From NCBI GenBank assembly GCA_010279815.1, contig QEOQ01000226.1, positions 1,007,214 through 1,071,213 of the forward strand: a stretch of 64,000 bases of DNA, read 5' to 3'. The notes beneath the pieces are model-generated. The model worked only from the letters and a program-made list of their open reading frames with translations, did not search any database and had not been told where the DNA came from. The DNA is from Brachionus plicatilis (Eukaryota; Rotifera; Eurotatoria; Ploima; Brachionidae). Positions 1 through 11,200 of the stretch are shown in pieces; position 1 is the first letter of the stretch, and each line of letters opens with the position of its first letter. A program made the translations under genes and the position numbers.

Positions 1-407
1 AAATAATTTTAATCAACAACAAAATTTAAGATTTTTCTCAATTCTCTATATAAATATATTTAAAAAAATTAAGTAGGCTAACGATTAAATGAATGTCGAT
101 ATTAAAATGATTAAGTCATCAATTTATTTAGAAAAAAACGAAAGTAATTAATTAAGCCTCACAATATTTTATATTGTCATTTATTTTGATAAAGGTAAAG
201 ATAAAAAAAATAAAATGAACTTCTTTTTTGGATGCTAAATTAAATAAAAAGTAACTTTTGGTAAAAATATGAAACAACTTTATTCAAAATTTATTAGAAA
301 ATAATAATAAATCCAAAAAATTGAGCTTTTTTTTGGCCTTTTCATTTTTTCCAATTTTTACGTAATTTTACGCTAAATTACCAGAAATCCACTTTGCTTT
401 TTTTTAT
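1..407. other. AT-rich stretch without recognised gene
   Basis: No open frame with recognisable protein similarity and no RNA gene is visible. The sequence is homopolymer-rich. It lies upstream of the ZDHHC exons and probably belongs to an intron of that gene, whose N-terminal exons are not found in the window. Confidence 0.5.
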
Positions 408-1030
408 TTAATCCTAGAAAGGCCACGGGTTTTTCAAGCTCCTTTTTTTTAAAATGAATACAAACTTTTGGAAAAAAAATAAAACTTTTTTATTCTTCAA
501 TCTGAAATTGCATAAAATTTATAATTTTAATGTTTTTGTTTAAAAATTATTATAATTTAATGTCAACAAAAAAAATTTACATATAAAAGCCCAAAGCGGG
601 TTTAAAAAACCCACTAAAATTTTTGGTTTATTTGACACATCTAAAATAATAATTACTTAAAATTTTTATTTTTTAATATATAATATAATATATTTAACAT
701 AAAATAAAAATTAATTAGTAAAAAAACTTAAATTTGATTTAATTATAGCAGAATTTCAATTTGACTTTGGGCTCTTACGGTATAAAAAAATTTGGTCTTT
801 CTAGTGTTAAAAAACCCAATCTCAAATTCTGCTATAATTAAGTCAAATTAAAGTTTTTTTAACCAAAAAAATTTTATTTTATGTTAAATATATTATATTA
901 TACATTTAAAAATAAAAATTTTAAGAAATTATTATTTCAGATGTGTCAAATAAACCAAAAATGTTAGTGGGTTTAAAAAACCAACATTGGGCTTTTAGGG
1001 TATAAAAAATTTTGGCCTATCTAGTGTTAA
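408..1030. mobile_element. Degenerate piggyBac-ended palindromic element(s)
   Basis: The right end reads CTAGTGTTAA at 1021-1030, the TTAA-flanked terminus also seen at 17295 and 40907 in this window. A second copy of the same end lies at 801-810. A decayed left end (TTAATCCTAGAAAGGCCA) is at 408-425. Inside, arms near 590-745 and 815-1005 are inverted copies of each other and share a GGGTTTAAAAAACCC-like core. No transposase is encoded. This looks like one or two nested non-autonomous piggyBac-type elements. The left boundary is less certain than the right. Confidence 0.55.
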
Positions 1031-1102
1031 TAAAAAATTTTCAAACAAAATTTATAGTCATTCAAATAAAATTCACGGTTTTATCCCATTAACGGTTCAG
1101 CC

Positions 1103-1444
1103 GGCAATGTGAAATTTTAGTACAAAAATTACAGTACAAAAAGTAAAAGCTTTATAATTTCTTTTCTGATTGTGCAAAAATGGTTCTGCAAAAAGTACAA
1201 TATTTGTACAAAAGAATTCCAAGCTCTGCAAAAACTCTGCAATTTTCTGTAAAATGCACACCATCAAAAAATCCTTGATTAAACCATGCAATAAATTGCA
1301 GAGTTTTTGCAGAGCTTGGAATTCTTTTGTACAAATTTGTACAATGTTGTACTTTTTGCAGAACCATTTTTGCACAATTAGAAAAGAAATTATAAAGCTT
1401 TTACTTTTTGTACTGTAATTTTTGTACTAAAATTTCACATTTCC
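1103..1444. mobile_element. 342-bp fold-back MITE with 8-bp target duplication
   Basis: Long terminal inverted repeats begin GG(C/A)AATGTGAAATTTTAGTAC and cover most of the element. The flanks are the identical 8-mer GTTCAGCC at 1095-1102 and 1445-1452. An 8-bp duplication fits hAT or another 8-bp-duplicating superfamily. No coding sequence is present. It lies just upstream of the ZDHHC catalytic exon, probably in an intron. Confidence 0.85.
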
Positions 1445-1600
1445 GTTCAGCCCTGAATTACTACAAATAAATTATCAAAAATTACGAATAATCTCGTAAA
1501 TTTCATCTTGACATTAATTTACAGTAAATCTCAGCCCAACTTGAATAAAGCTTAAAAAATAAACTTAATAAAAAAAAAATTTTTTTTTCAATTTTTTCAG

Positions 1601-2515
1601 ACCATGGATCACCATTGTCCAGTAAGTTTTTATTTAAACAAATAAATGAGCCCAAAATTAATGTCTAATTTAAAGTGGGTTTCGAACTGCATCGGCAAAA
1701 GAAATTACAAATACTTTTTTGCATTTTTGCTCTCGCTCAGCGTTCACATGGTGTCAATACTTTCGCTGAGCGTGATCCTTGTGCTGTTGAATAAGAACAA
1801 TTTGACAAATGTGCCCATGCTCACTGCTATTGTGCTGATCGTTTTGATCAGTGTGTTGATAATACCGATTGGAGGACTGACCGGCTTCCATGCGGTCCTG
1901 GTGAGCCGGGGTCGCACCACCAATGAACAAGTGACAGGCAAATTTCGCACCGGTGTTAACCCGTTTGATGATGGTATTTTGAAAAATTGCGCCAAAATTT
2001 TGTTCGTGTCAAGTCCGCCCAGCTACGTGCAGTTTCGGCGCAACCAGCTCAAAATGAAAGAGTATTACGAGGCCAAGATAATGCTGGAAAAGTACGCCAG
2101 GAGCAAAAATGGCCGGCTGATTGGCAGCGTGGACTCGAAGAATGTGGTCACGCCGCACAAGTACAGAAATCCGAATTTTTACGCGCACAGGACCGAGCCC
2201 AAGCGCGTCAGAAAGCTGCCCGCCCAAAATGACCACGAACAAAACGAGCTCGAGCTAAAGTATAACAATTATTTGAACGAGGACTATTTTGCTCAAGCCA
2301 AAAAGTCGGCTAATGTGAACAGGGAAATTGCTAAAAAGATGAAGAGCAGAGAGAGATGTGCCAGAAACGATTCGTACACAAACGCTAGTCAGAATTTGTT
2401 GACCAATGATGTGGTCAAAAATCGACCGAGGGATTATGCGGCCAAGAAGCACAGGCGGCCTAGTGTGGACAGTGACGACCGGATCAATTTCAACTCGTAT
2501 GAAATAACTGTTTAG
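1601..2515 (+). CDS. ZDHHC5/8-type palmitoyltransferase (3' part)
   Basis: Protein S-acyltransferase, a polytopic membrane enzyme that attaches palmitate to cysteines. Exon 1601-1621 is a seven-codon micro-exon encoding TMDHHCP, the catalytic DHHC core. A 54-bp GT-AG intron (1622-1675) follows, and exon 1676-2515 continues WVSNCIGKRNYKYF, so the core motif is completed across the splice. Then come two hydrophobic segments (near 1715-1800 and 1810-1890), the TTxE-type motif TTNEQVTGKFRTGVNPF typical of ZDHHC5/8, and a long basic, hydrophilic C-terminal tail. The upstream zinc-binding Cys-rich exons and the start codon are not visible, so the gene is partial or its 5' exons lie left of the window. 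The tail is shorter than in vertebrate ZDHHC5/8. The family call is firm; the subfamily rests on the region after DHHC. Confidence 0.9.
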
Positions 2516-2857
2516 AAATGTCAGATTAATTAAAATTGTACATAGACTTTTGTAACTGGGTCCTTTTTTGATTTTAATTTAGCGAATTGTTCTGTATGTG
2601 CCATGCAAGTCTAGAGATTTCGCTTCAATCATTATGTTTACATTGTTATCGGTTTATTAAGAATTATAAGAAATTTTTTTATTTTTTAATAAATATATTT
2701 ACAGTTAAGTTTTTTTTTCTTTTATTTGGCATTTTTAATGGTGTTGGGTGGCGGTCATGGAAAGACCGGTCTTTTAGACCGTCCGTTTACAAATGACCGG
2801 TCCTATCCAAACGGGCTCTGAAAGGCTCTTTACTCAGTTTTAGCTTTAACCACGCTA
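2516..2857. other. 3' flank of ZDHHC gene and GACCGGTC-rich spacer
   Basis: AT-rich 3' UTR-like sequence runs into a GC-richer patch (2750-2820) with the palindromic word GACCGGTC in several copies. The same word recurs at 3112-3120, which suggests the decayed ends of a repeat enclosing the LINE fragment at 2858. Confidence 0.35.
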
Positions 2858-3043
2858 TTGATTCACTATGTCATGAAGAAAACAATTGTTAGTGCGAGGG
2901 GTATTCAATGGGGATTAATTGCAAAACTTGAAGACTTTGCGGATGATCTGGTCCAAATATCTGATACAGAAGAACATATGCATATGAAAACGCAAGACTT
3001 GGCGAACAACGCTTACAGTATACAGTATGTTTCAAAAGTATAG
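2858..3043 (+). pseudogene. Non-LTR reverse transcriptase fragment
   Basis: About 61 codons in the style of a LINE reverse transcriptase. RGIQWGL is followed by LEDFADDLVQISDTEEHM, where FADD is the catalytic motif C of the polymerase. Nothing upstream or downstream continues the frame, so this is a short relic. The C-terminal piece at 5798-6214 may come from the same LINE family. Confidence 0.7.
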
Positions 3044-3509
3044 AAATTTTTTTATTCCTAATTCACACGAAAGAACGGCAAATATTGCATAGGAACGGCA
3101 AATTCAATGGGTGGACCGGTCATTTTAATTAATTAATTTTAATTAAATCGCCAGCGATCGCTGTTGCTTCCGAAATAGACAAAGTGGCACTTTTTTAGAC
3201 ACCTCTTTAGCTAATCTATCCAATTCTAAAGTTAAAATTTCCCTTTAGTGTATGTTTCTCTTAAAAACGCTCAAAAACTCGTAAAAACCCCCAAAAATCG
3301 AGTGCCACGCCCAACCCACTAATTTTTGACCAAAACAAAGTTCATATTCGTGATCAGCATGGTCGAATACCCCCCCAAAAAAATCAAAAAGAAAAAGATT
3401 TTGATACAAATCTTGATTAAATTTTCAATAAACTTTATTTTTTTCGGTTTTGTGAAGTTCAGAAAAAAAGAATAGAACAAATTGCAAAAAAATTAATTAA
3501 CTTTTTTTC
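3044..3509. other. Intergenic sequence without recognised gene
   Basis: No supported gene. There is a moderately GC-richer stretch around 3150-3370 and a short C7 run near 3371. Nothing else is identifiable. Confidence 0.4.
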
Positions 3510-3740
3510 AAAAAGTTTAAAATTAATTCTGTGAATGCAGAATGGTTCAACATTCAAGGTTGCATCAACTGAAGAAGTCTGCTAATGATGTGCAAAATCT
3601 CTGCAAAATGCACTACGCTCGATTATATTGAAATTTAATTTCTGCTAAACTCTGCAAATTTAGAAGACTTATACAGTTGATGCAACTTTGAATGTTGCAC
3701 TAAGTTGCATTTACAGAATTAAGTTTAAACCATTTTTTTC
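3510..3740. repeat. Inverted repeat / small MITE
   Basis: The arms at about 3515-3582 and 3660-3735 are imperfect reverse complements (GTTGCATCAACTG against CAGTTGATGCAAC, extended on both sides). The loop carries no gene. The structure fits a short non-autonomous DNA transposon, but no clear target duplication was found. Confidence 0.6.
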
Positions 3741-4293
3741 AATTTTTTTATAAATGTCTCATTTTGAATTTTTTTTTAAGAAAAATAAAAGAGAAAATAA
3801 AAAAAGTGGTCCCAACATTTTGTTCAGAATTTTCTCTAGTCTCAGAATCTGTATAAAAAAGTAGGGGTCGGGATGGGAAACAGCGGACTCGATACAAAAA
3901 TAGTGAAAAATACCATTTTTTTTACCATTTTTTGCCAAAATATCGATCTATTAGCAAAATAATAGATTAAATTACTACACCATTTTGTAGATGAGACTGT
4001 GTGTGCGCTTTCAGAATATAAACATATTAATAAGGTTATGTCTGTTAGACCATGAGATATTTTAGCTCAAAGGTAACTAAATTTTGTTTTTTTTTTTATC
4101 TTTGAGGGGGGTGGAATCAAAATTTTTTTTTTTACAATACCTAAAAAATCATTATTTCAAGGTTTTCAAGTATGCAGATTAATACTTTAAAGTCGGTTTG
4201 CTGAAATTCAGATAGTGGTGTAGTTTTTCTACGCGCGAACCTTATACAATTAATAAAAAAAAATCGATTCAAAAGTTTAGAAATTTTTAAAAT

Positions 4294-5215
4294 TTAATAT
4301 TTGAAATGACCACCTTTGGCTTTATAACAAGCTAAAACTCTTTTTAAATCAATCAATTTTTGTACTTATTCAATCGGAATCTGTAACAACTCTTTGTGTA
4401 AAACCTCTTTTAAATGCTCAATAGAGGTTACTTTAGTGTTTACCAATTTGGCATCCACGTATTACCATAGGTTCTCGATTGGGTTAAATTCTGGTGAACG
4501 GGCACACCATGGCAGAACCTCAATGTTCTGTTCTTTGAACCATTCGCTCATTGAGTGAGCGATATGTGATGAAGCCCCATCTTGTTGAAAAACCCAAGGG
4601 TCATCTGATTCAAATAGGAGTTCAACAGATGGTAAAAGATTGTCTTCCAAGGTGTTAATGTAGACAAATTGATTAATTTGTCCAGTATAAGTGTTGTATA
4701 TACCAGTGCCTTTGTAGGAAATGCATTCCCAGATACCAGCTGACCCTCCACCGTTTTATAACCTTGGTATACACAACTTAGGGTGAAACTTGTCATTTTT
4801 AAACCTTTTTACTATTACTCTTGATTTACGATTAAAGACCTTCAAATTGGACTCGTCACTGAAAATAACTCTGGACCAATTATCAACTGTCCAATTAAGT
4901 CTTTTACTTAGTTATCCTAGCCCCTTGAGTCTTAGAATTAAAATCAGTGGCGAGTTTTTGATAGCTAGATGTAGGGTCTTTTCTAATCTCTCTAAAAATG
5001 TAATTTTCATCCCTAAAAGTTAGCTTCCGAGGTCTACCAGAACGGCTTCGATCTTAAGAGACAGAACCAGTCTCTTAATATCGTTTTTTAGTTGAAGAGA
5101 CACATTTTGGAAATACACCTAACAACTTGGCTATTTCGTTTTGCATCTTATCTCCACTTTTTAGCAGACCCACGATCTGCCATTTTTGAGGGCTAGACAA
5201 ATTTTTTTTACCCAT
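4294..5215 (-). pseudogene. Tc1/mariner transposase, decayed
   Basis: Read on the minus strand, the segment starts MGKKNLSSPQKWQIVGLLKSG (ATG at 5215), a Tc1-type helix-turn-helix start. It continues through pieces of the DNA-binding domain, then DDE-domain blocks such as VFQQDGASSHIA and EVLPWCARSPEFNPIENLW (4462-4650), and ends HFKY-stop at 4294. The frame is broken by several stops and frameshifts, so it cannot make an active transposase. The word TTTCTAAACTTTTG near 5449 and its complement near 4272 may mark the element ends. The family call is firm. Confidence 0.85.
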
Positions 5216-5254
5216 TTTTTGCCAAATTAAAGATTTTTTGGTAATGTTACTCAG

Positions 5255-5345
5255 AGACCAGAATTATTATTATTTATTTGTTTTCTGTACCGAGCTAGAG
5301 CTCCTTCAGAAGAGGAGTTGGGGAGTTTTTAAATTGAGCAGTTTA
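5255..5345. repeat. LINE 3'-tail-like remnant
   Basis: An ATTATTATT-type run is followed by a GC-richer tag containing CGAGCTAGAGCTCCTTCAGA. Related tags occur at 38808-38825 and near 48390, beside (AAT)n tracts and LINE coding remnants. This looks like the 3' end of one LINE family. Confidence 0.4.
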
Positions 5346-5797
5346 AGAGCAAAATTTACTCAAAATTAGAAGATATTTAAGAATTTAAGAATCGTAAAGG
5401 TGTGAAAAAAGGTAGTAATGGTTGTTAAAACTTTTGGATTACCCGAATTTCTAAACTTTTGCACCGACCTTTTATTTTTTAATTTTTAAAGGAAGTTTTT
5501 TCATTATAAATTTTTAAAAGACAATTATATATTTTTATGCCGAGTGTGATATATCAACTTGAAGAGGAAAAAAAAAATTTTCAAATAAGTGCTTGTAATT
5601 TTTTTCTTTTGTACTCTAATATTTGTAAAATTCAGTACATAGAAAAATTTGGATAAATAAAATAATTAATTTCTAAACTTTTGCAACATACTGTCTAAAT
5701 TTTTTGATATGAAGCCTGATCTAGCAAAATTTAAAAATAAAGTCCGGACTTGTACTTTTTTTGGGACTTTTAAACAGCTTTGCTCGAAATTAATGGG

Positions 5798-6214
5798 GCC
5801 AAAACGAAAATTATGTGCATAAAACACCAAATTGGATACCCCGATGGTGTAAGTGAATTCATATACCTAGGTAGCACTATCAGTACAACGTTAGGAACAC
5901 ACAAAGACATTAAGAATAGACTTGCTAAAGCAAATAGTGCCTTTGCTTGACTCCGACCAGCATGGAAATCAAGCAGCTACAGCAAGGAAACAAAACTTAA
6001 ACTAAACAACAGTGTAGTAAAAGCAACACTGATGTATGGAAGTGAATGCTGGGGTATGTGTGATTCTGACAGAAAAAGCCTTAAAACCTTCCACACTGGA
6101 AACCTGTGGAGGATTCTCGGGATACACTGGCCTGAGACATTGCCGAATGCTGACCTATACAGAAGAACAAATTCAGAGCCATTAAGTCAATGCGTTAAGA
6201 AAAGACTCGTTTGA
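5798..6214 (+). pseudogene. LINE reverse transcriptase C-terminal fragment
   Basis: The frame reads EFIYLGSTIS, then KNRLAKANSAF, then ATLMYGSECW, and ends LGIHWPETLPNADLYRRTN. These are the conserved blocks after the polymerase domain in animal non-LTR elements of the sort with the YLGS and LYGSE motifs. One stop interrupts it near 5950 (AFA-stop-LRPAW). It is 5' truncated, like most LINE insertions. Confidence 0.8.
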
Positions 6215-6217
6215 TAA

Positions 6218-6586
6218 TGCTGCACCACAAGTTAGAATACGCATTTGGATCATGCACCAAAGTACATCTCGCCCATGCTATAATATTGTTAACTTTGAGC
6301 GTAATCACGCGTTTAGGTCCGCATCAAAAACTAAAAGCCTTAATGACTCAATTTTTAAAGAAAAAATTAAAAAATAATTTTTTTGAATTATGCGTTTGGT
6401 GCAGAACCAAAGATTAAGAAATAAAAAATATTGAAAATTCTTATTTTTATTTTTTACTTCAAAATCGAGTCTTGATGACGCATTAAACTAAGGCTTTCAG
6501 TGTTTGATGCGGACATAAACGCGTACTTTTGTGATGATGTACTTTGGTGCATGGTCCAAAGGCGTGTCTTAACTTGTGGTGCAGCA
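6218..6586. mobile_element. 369-bp MITE
   Basis: The terminal inverted repeats start TGCTGCACCAC at 6218 and end GTGGTGCAGCA at 6586. Similarity extends about 55 bp inward through TGCACCAAAGTACATC. No coding capacity is seen. I could not identify a convincing target duplication. The element lies directly after the LINE fragment. Confidence 0.7.
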
Positions 6587-6894
6587 CTAAGAGAGAAGTA
6601 TATTCTACTTGGACTCACTGGCAAGTGAAATAAAATATTCTTTTATTTATCCTTGCTTGTGTCACCCAATTATTGGCATGATAATTAAAAAAATATTATA
6701 TAAAATGATTTTATATTTTGATCTTTTGATCTTGATCTCAAACTCAAATTTGCCTTATATTTATACTATTAAACTACCAAATATAAAACCCAGTTTATAC
6801 TCTTTCGATAGAGGGAAAAAAAGAAAAAACCTCGGAAAAAAATTTTTTCATTCTATAATTTTTTTTGGAACAATACATTTTTCCGGCAAATTGA

Positions 6895-7428
6895 AGTTTG
6901 AGATCAAGATCAAAAGATCAAAAAATAAATTGAAATATTTTTCTAATAATAGAGAAAAAATAAGTTTTTCAAAAAAAAATTACTTGACATATCATGTCAA
7001 GTTTATTTTCATATTTTAAATTTTAAAATGTTCCTTTTTATTGAACTTTAATAGATTTTAATATTTTAATTGATTTTAATGGAAACTTATTTTTCAAGAC
7101 AAAAAAAATTTAATGTTATAAAATTTATAATTTAATTAAGTGAAAAAATAAAATTATTTAAGTTTGAATGAATGGATATAAAAGTTAAAAATTTGAATTT
7201 TTGAATTAACTTAACCTGAATTATTTAAATTATTGATTGTTTTTGTTAAATGAATTAGAGATCAATCATTTTTGATGTTAATTTGATAATGAACCATTAT
7301 TAGACATAAAATGTCTAGTAATGTATAGTATTTTTTTTTAATAATTATCAAAATCTTTAGGTTATTTGAGTTTAAAAATTTAAATGATCGTTTTGATTTT
7401 AAAATTTGATCTGAAACTTCAATTTGCC
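6895..7428. repeat. Inverted-repeat element, copy 1 of 2
   Basis: It begins GGCAAATTGAAGTTTGAGATC and ends with the reverse complement ...GAAACTTCAATTTGCC. The interior is AT-rich and non-coding. The same sequence, including a TCATGTCAAGTTTATTTTC-like word and the AATTAACTTAACCTGAATTA core, recurs at about 31260-31991. A further inverted copy of the end lies at 6717-6752. This is a dispersed MITE-like family. Confidence 0.7.
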
Positions 7429-7589
7429 ATTTTTCCATTTTTTTTTGACAAAATATTATATGGTCAGTAAAATAATGTATATTTAATCAGTAAATAAACT
7501 TCAGTAAATTAATTAAAAAGAAATAGCAAAAATATTTATTTATTCAGTAAACTTATTGAATTTTAGTTAACTGACAGTAAAATTACTGT

Positions 7590-7814
7590 TTGATGAGTGC
7601 TCTTAAAGCATTTTTCGGGCGTCCTGGCCCACGCGCTTCGGACTCCGTTTCAAAAGTGCCTTGAGGTTCGTATATTTTTCCAACACCGGGCGTTTTCTTA
7701 TAAACAGGTGCCTCAATTTCTTCAGCTTCAACGTCAGTATCATCGCTACGATAATTACAATTTTGCTGAAAATAATTTTCTGAATAAAATTTACTGATGG
7801 GATAATCATATGCC
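7590..7814 (-). pseudogene. Unrecognised coding fragment with GRPK tail
   Basis: A minus-strand frame about 75 codons long has normal amino-acid composition and clearly higher GC than its surroundings. It has an acidic middle (DDTDVEAEEIEAP) and ends EARGPGRPKNALRALIKQ-stop, an AT-hook-like basic tail. It has no obvious start and no neighbouring exon was found. It could be the last exon of a gene or the tail of a transposon protein. I do not recognise it. Confidence 0.35.
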
Positions 7815-8227
7815 TTTTTTTTAAATAAATTTTATATTATTTGTCTTGTTTTCGAATTGACTTACTTTCTTTATCAATTATCAATAAAAATCATCACATA
7901 AAAATACCAAAAATTTATATTCAAGTGCTTAACCAAAACCTAATCATGGAACCAAAATCTGAAGTTTCTTAGTCTCAGACTTCAAAGTCAAATTTTAAGT
8001 CAAGGCAAAAAAATTGCCACTAAAAAAATCAATTAAAAGCCCGTTTTTATTAATAGATTAAATTTTAATTTAAAATTTAAATTAAAGGAAAGATACATTT
8101 GTCATTAATGAAAAAATTTAAACAAAATTTTGATCTAAATCATTCATTTAAACACATGTGTTGAACGTTTTGAAATTAAATTTTATTAAATCTAAAGTTA
8201 AATGATGTGCCGTTCATTTTGGCTAAA

Positions 8228-11200
8228 ATGAATCGAATATCGAATGAAACAAATTCAACTGACCCGTCAAAAAAGGACGACAATTCCAGTCAACCAGCTG
8301 TAATTGTCGCTGGCAATGATTCCATTAAGCTCATGGCCGAATCAATCGGCATCAACAACATGAGTGAAGAGGCTTGTAGAGAACTGGCCAACGACCTTAC
8401 TTTTGCCATTAAATCCATTTTGCTGGTAAAGAAAAAAACTAAAAAGCCACCAAAAAAATAAAAAAAAATTTAAGGATGCCCAAAAATATTGCCGAAAAAG
8501 TAGACGAAAAATGCTCAATCCTTCAGACATTGATTATGCTCTTAAAATTCGATCTTTTGAAGTAATTTAATAAAAAAAAAATTGAATAAAACTTTTTTTT
8601 TTCTAAATTCCTTTTTAGCCAATTTATGGATTTTATTCAAACGATCAAATACCTTTCAGGTGTTCGACCATGACTGGAGGAAACGGTGGAGGCCGCTGTG
8701 TTTTCTATGTAGATGATCAAATGCTAGACTTAAACGAAGTCATATCACTTAACAATTCAAGCATAAGACTTCCCAATGATTTTGTCATTGATGGTAAATT
8801 TGTGTAAGGAAAAAAAATATTTTTTTTATGAAAAATTTTCAGCACATTGGTTGGCAATTGAGGGTGTACAGCCGTCTGTGCCCGAAAATCCTCAATTAGT
8901 CAGCAGGGACATACAAAAACAAGAGGCTATCGAAGGAGCATCGGTTAAATCAAAAGAAAAAATTGGCCTTCCAATCCAAAAGACCAACATTGGCGAAAAT
9001 CTTGTCAAACTCAAAAATCTGGTGCCACACGACCTGTCCATGGAACAACAATTTTATTTCAAAGAAATAACTGAAGCTTGTGTTGGTGCCGATGAGCAAA
9101 AGCGAACAGTATTCTTCTATTAATTAAAAAAAATCGGCTTTAAAAATTGTTTAAAAGGAAGCACTCAATAGTCTTAGCATTGATCCAGGTTTGCATCAAC
9201 TTTTACCCAGATTTATTCTGTTCATAACTGAGGGAGTAAGATGACTTTTTTTTTTAAAGTATGATGTCCTAATTTTGTCTTCAAGGTTCGACTTAACATA
9301 GTCCAATTGAACATGGCTATTTTAATTTATCTAATGCGAATGGCCAAGGCTCTCATCGAGAATAAATCAATATATCTAGAAAAATATGTAATTTTTTTTT
9401 ATTTAATAATTTAGAGGAAAATTAAAGAACTGCTCGAATATCTTGATCTAAAATATTAAAAGGAAAAAATCAGGAAAAATTTTAGAAAAATGTTTTTTAT
9501 TCTATTTTCGCAGAGAATAAATTAGAAAAAAACAAAGTTTTTAGTTTTTCTGTATATTTCTTTACTTTTATTGAATACTAAAATAAAAATGCAGCAACAT
9601 TTATTCTATTTTTTTTATTTTTATTTAAAAAAATTTTAAGCCTCATAGGCAAGTTGAAAAATAAAAAAAAATCTGATTTACAAATCACATTAAGTTTCAT
9701 AAATAATTAATCCATATAAAATTTTATAAATATTTTACAGTCTAGATTAGATAAAAGAGAAGTAAAAAAAGAAAAAAAAATCTTAATAATTAAGAAATTG
9801 CAGGCTTAAGTAAAAGATTCAAGTATTCAAAATAAAAGTAAAAAGTTAAATTACTATCAACTCTAATTTTATAAACAAAAAACTAAACTATGAATCTTGC
9901 TGAACTATTACCAGACTTTTGGAGAATAGAAAAATGAAAATCAGCATTAAATCACTTAAAATTTGTGTTTTCATTAAATCACCTATGAGGTTTTTATTGA
10001 AATAAATAAATAATTCTGACTAAAAATTTGTTAATGCATTAGAATTTAAAATTGAAAAAAGTTTTAAACCTTTTTTAATGAATTTTTTCTAATCATTTCA
10101 CTATCAGAAAAAATTCTGATTTTTTTTTCCATTCTCCAAAAATTTGTTTAAATTTAATTTTGTCTTGTAAAAAATTTAATAATTTTATTTAGAAAATTTT
10201 TTCTCCATTAAAAGAAGTCAATTTTCTTCTATTCATTGACATTCTTCTTAAATATTTATAAATCATATAAGAAAATATCTGTTTAATAAATTGTAATAAC
10301 TTGATAGTTTTTCTATTTATCTTTTTTAAGTTCAATTGAAATATCTTTGATAGGCTTTTTTAATTTTTTGTCGAAAATTCAATAATTCATTGTTTGAAAT
10401 TTTTCCTAAAATAATTCTTTAAAAAATTCTAAAAAGCTGAAAATTTGTAGAATATTTATTAAGAGTTTTATTTAATTGATTTAAAAAAAAGAACACTTTT
10501 AAAACTTTTTCTTAAGGAGATGGTTAAAAAACTAAACCAAATAAAAGTTATTTTTATTAAAAATAAATAATTTTTTCTAAAAATTTGTTCCTGTTAAAGG
10601 AAGAATCTATTCTCGAGTGATAAAGGAAAACTCTGCGTTGACTTAAGAAACGCTTGATGTATTAAATTATTTTGGTCTATATTTTCTTTGTTATTATTTC
10701 ATTATTTCTGATATTATTATTTCTATTTTATTTTATTGAAATAATTATTTTTATATAAAATAAAGAAGGAATGGCAATGTAAATTTTAAAAATAAAAAGT
10801 TTTGATGTTCGAAACAAATGATTAGATTCATTGATTAATAATTTATTTTCTTAATTAATAATTAATAACAAAATCAAGCAGAATTAAAATTAAGTGATGT
10901 TTATTTTGTTAAAAATTCAACAAAATCTTTTTAATAACTCTCTTAAAATTTTTTTTCCAAAAATTTTGACAAAAAAATTAATAAGTGAATTAAAGATATT
11001 TCAATTTTTTTAAAAGATAACCGGAAAAAATATCAAGTGATTTTAATATATCAAAAGAGATATTTTGAATTTTATCTCGTTTGATTTTTTATTGATAAAA
11101 TGTATTATTTTTTGGGCTTCTTTTACTTTTAGATTTATTGAAAATTGTTAAACAGAAAAAAAAGCAGTTCTTTAGACTAAAAAATTTGTTTCAAAGTTTT

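Noticed and set aside
1646..1675. Alternative ZDHHC start at 1646 (MSPKLMSNLK)
   Set aside because: These bases are the intron between the DHHC micro-exon and the next exon; reading through would break the DHHCPWVSNC motif.
6221..6586. TAA-type 3-bp duplication for the MITE at 6218
   Set aside because: TAA on the left is adjacent, but on the right it is offset by one base; not convincing.
6609..7019. 136-codon open frame
   Set aside because: Composed of Lys, Phe, Ile and Asn from AT-rich DNA and overlapping an inverted-repeat element. No motif, no start context.
8426..8461. Extension of TAF6 exon 1 to the stop at 8461
   Set aside because: A good donor at 8426 and the conserved histone-fold continuation at 8475 show that this is intron.
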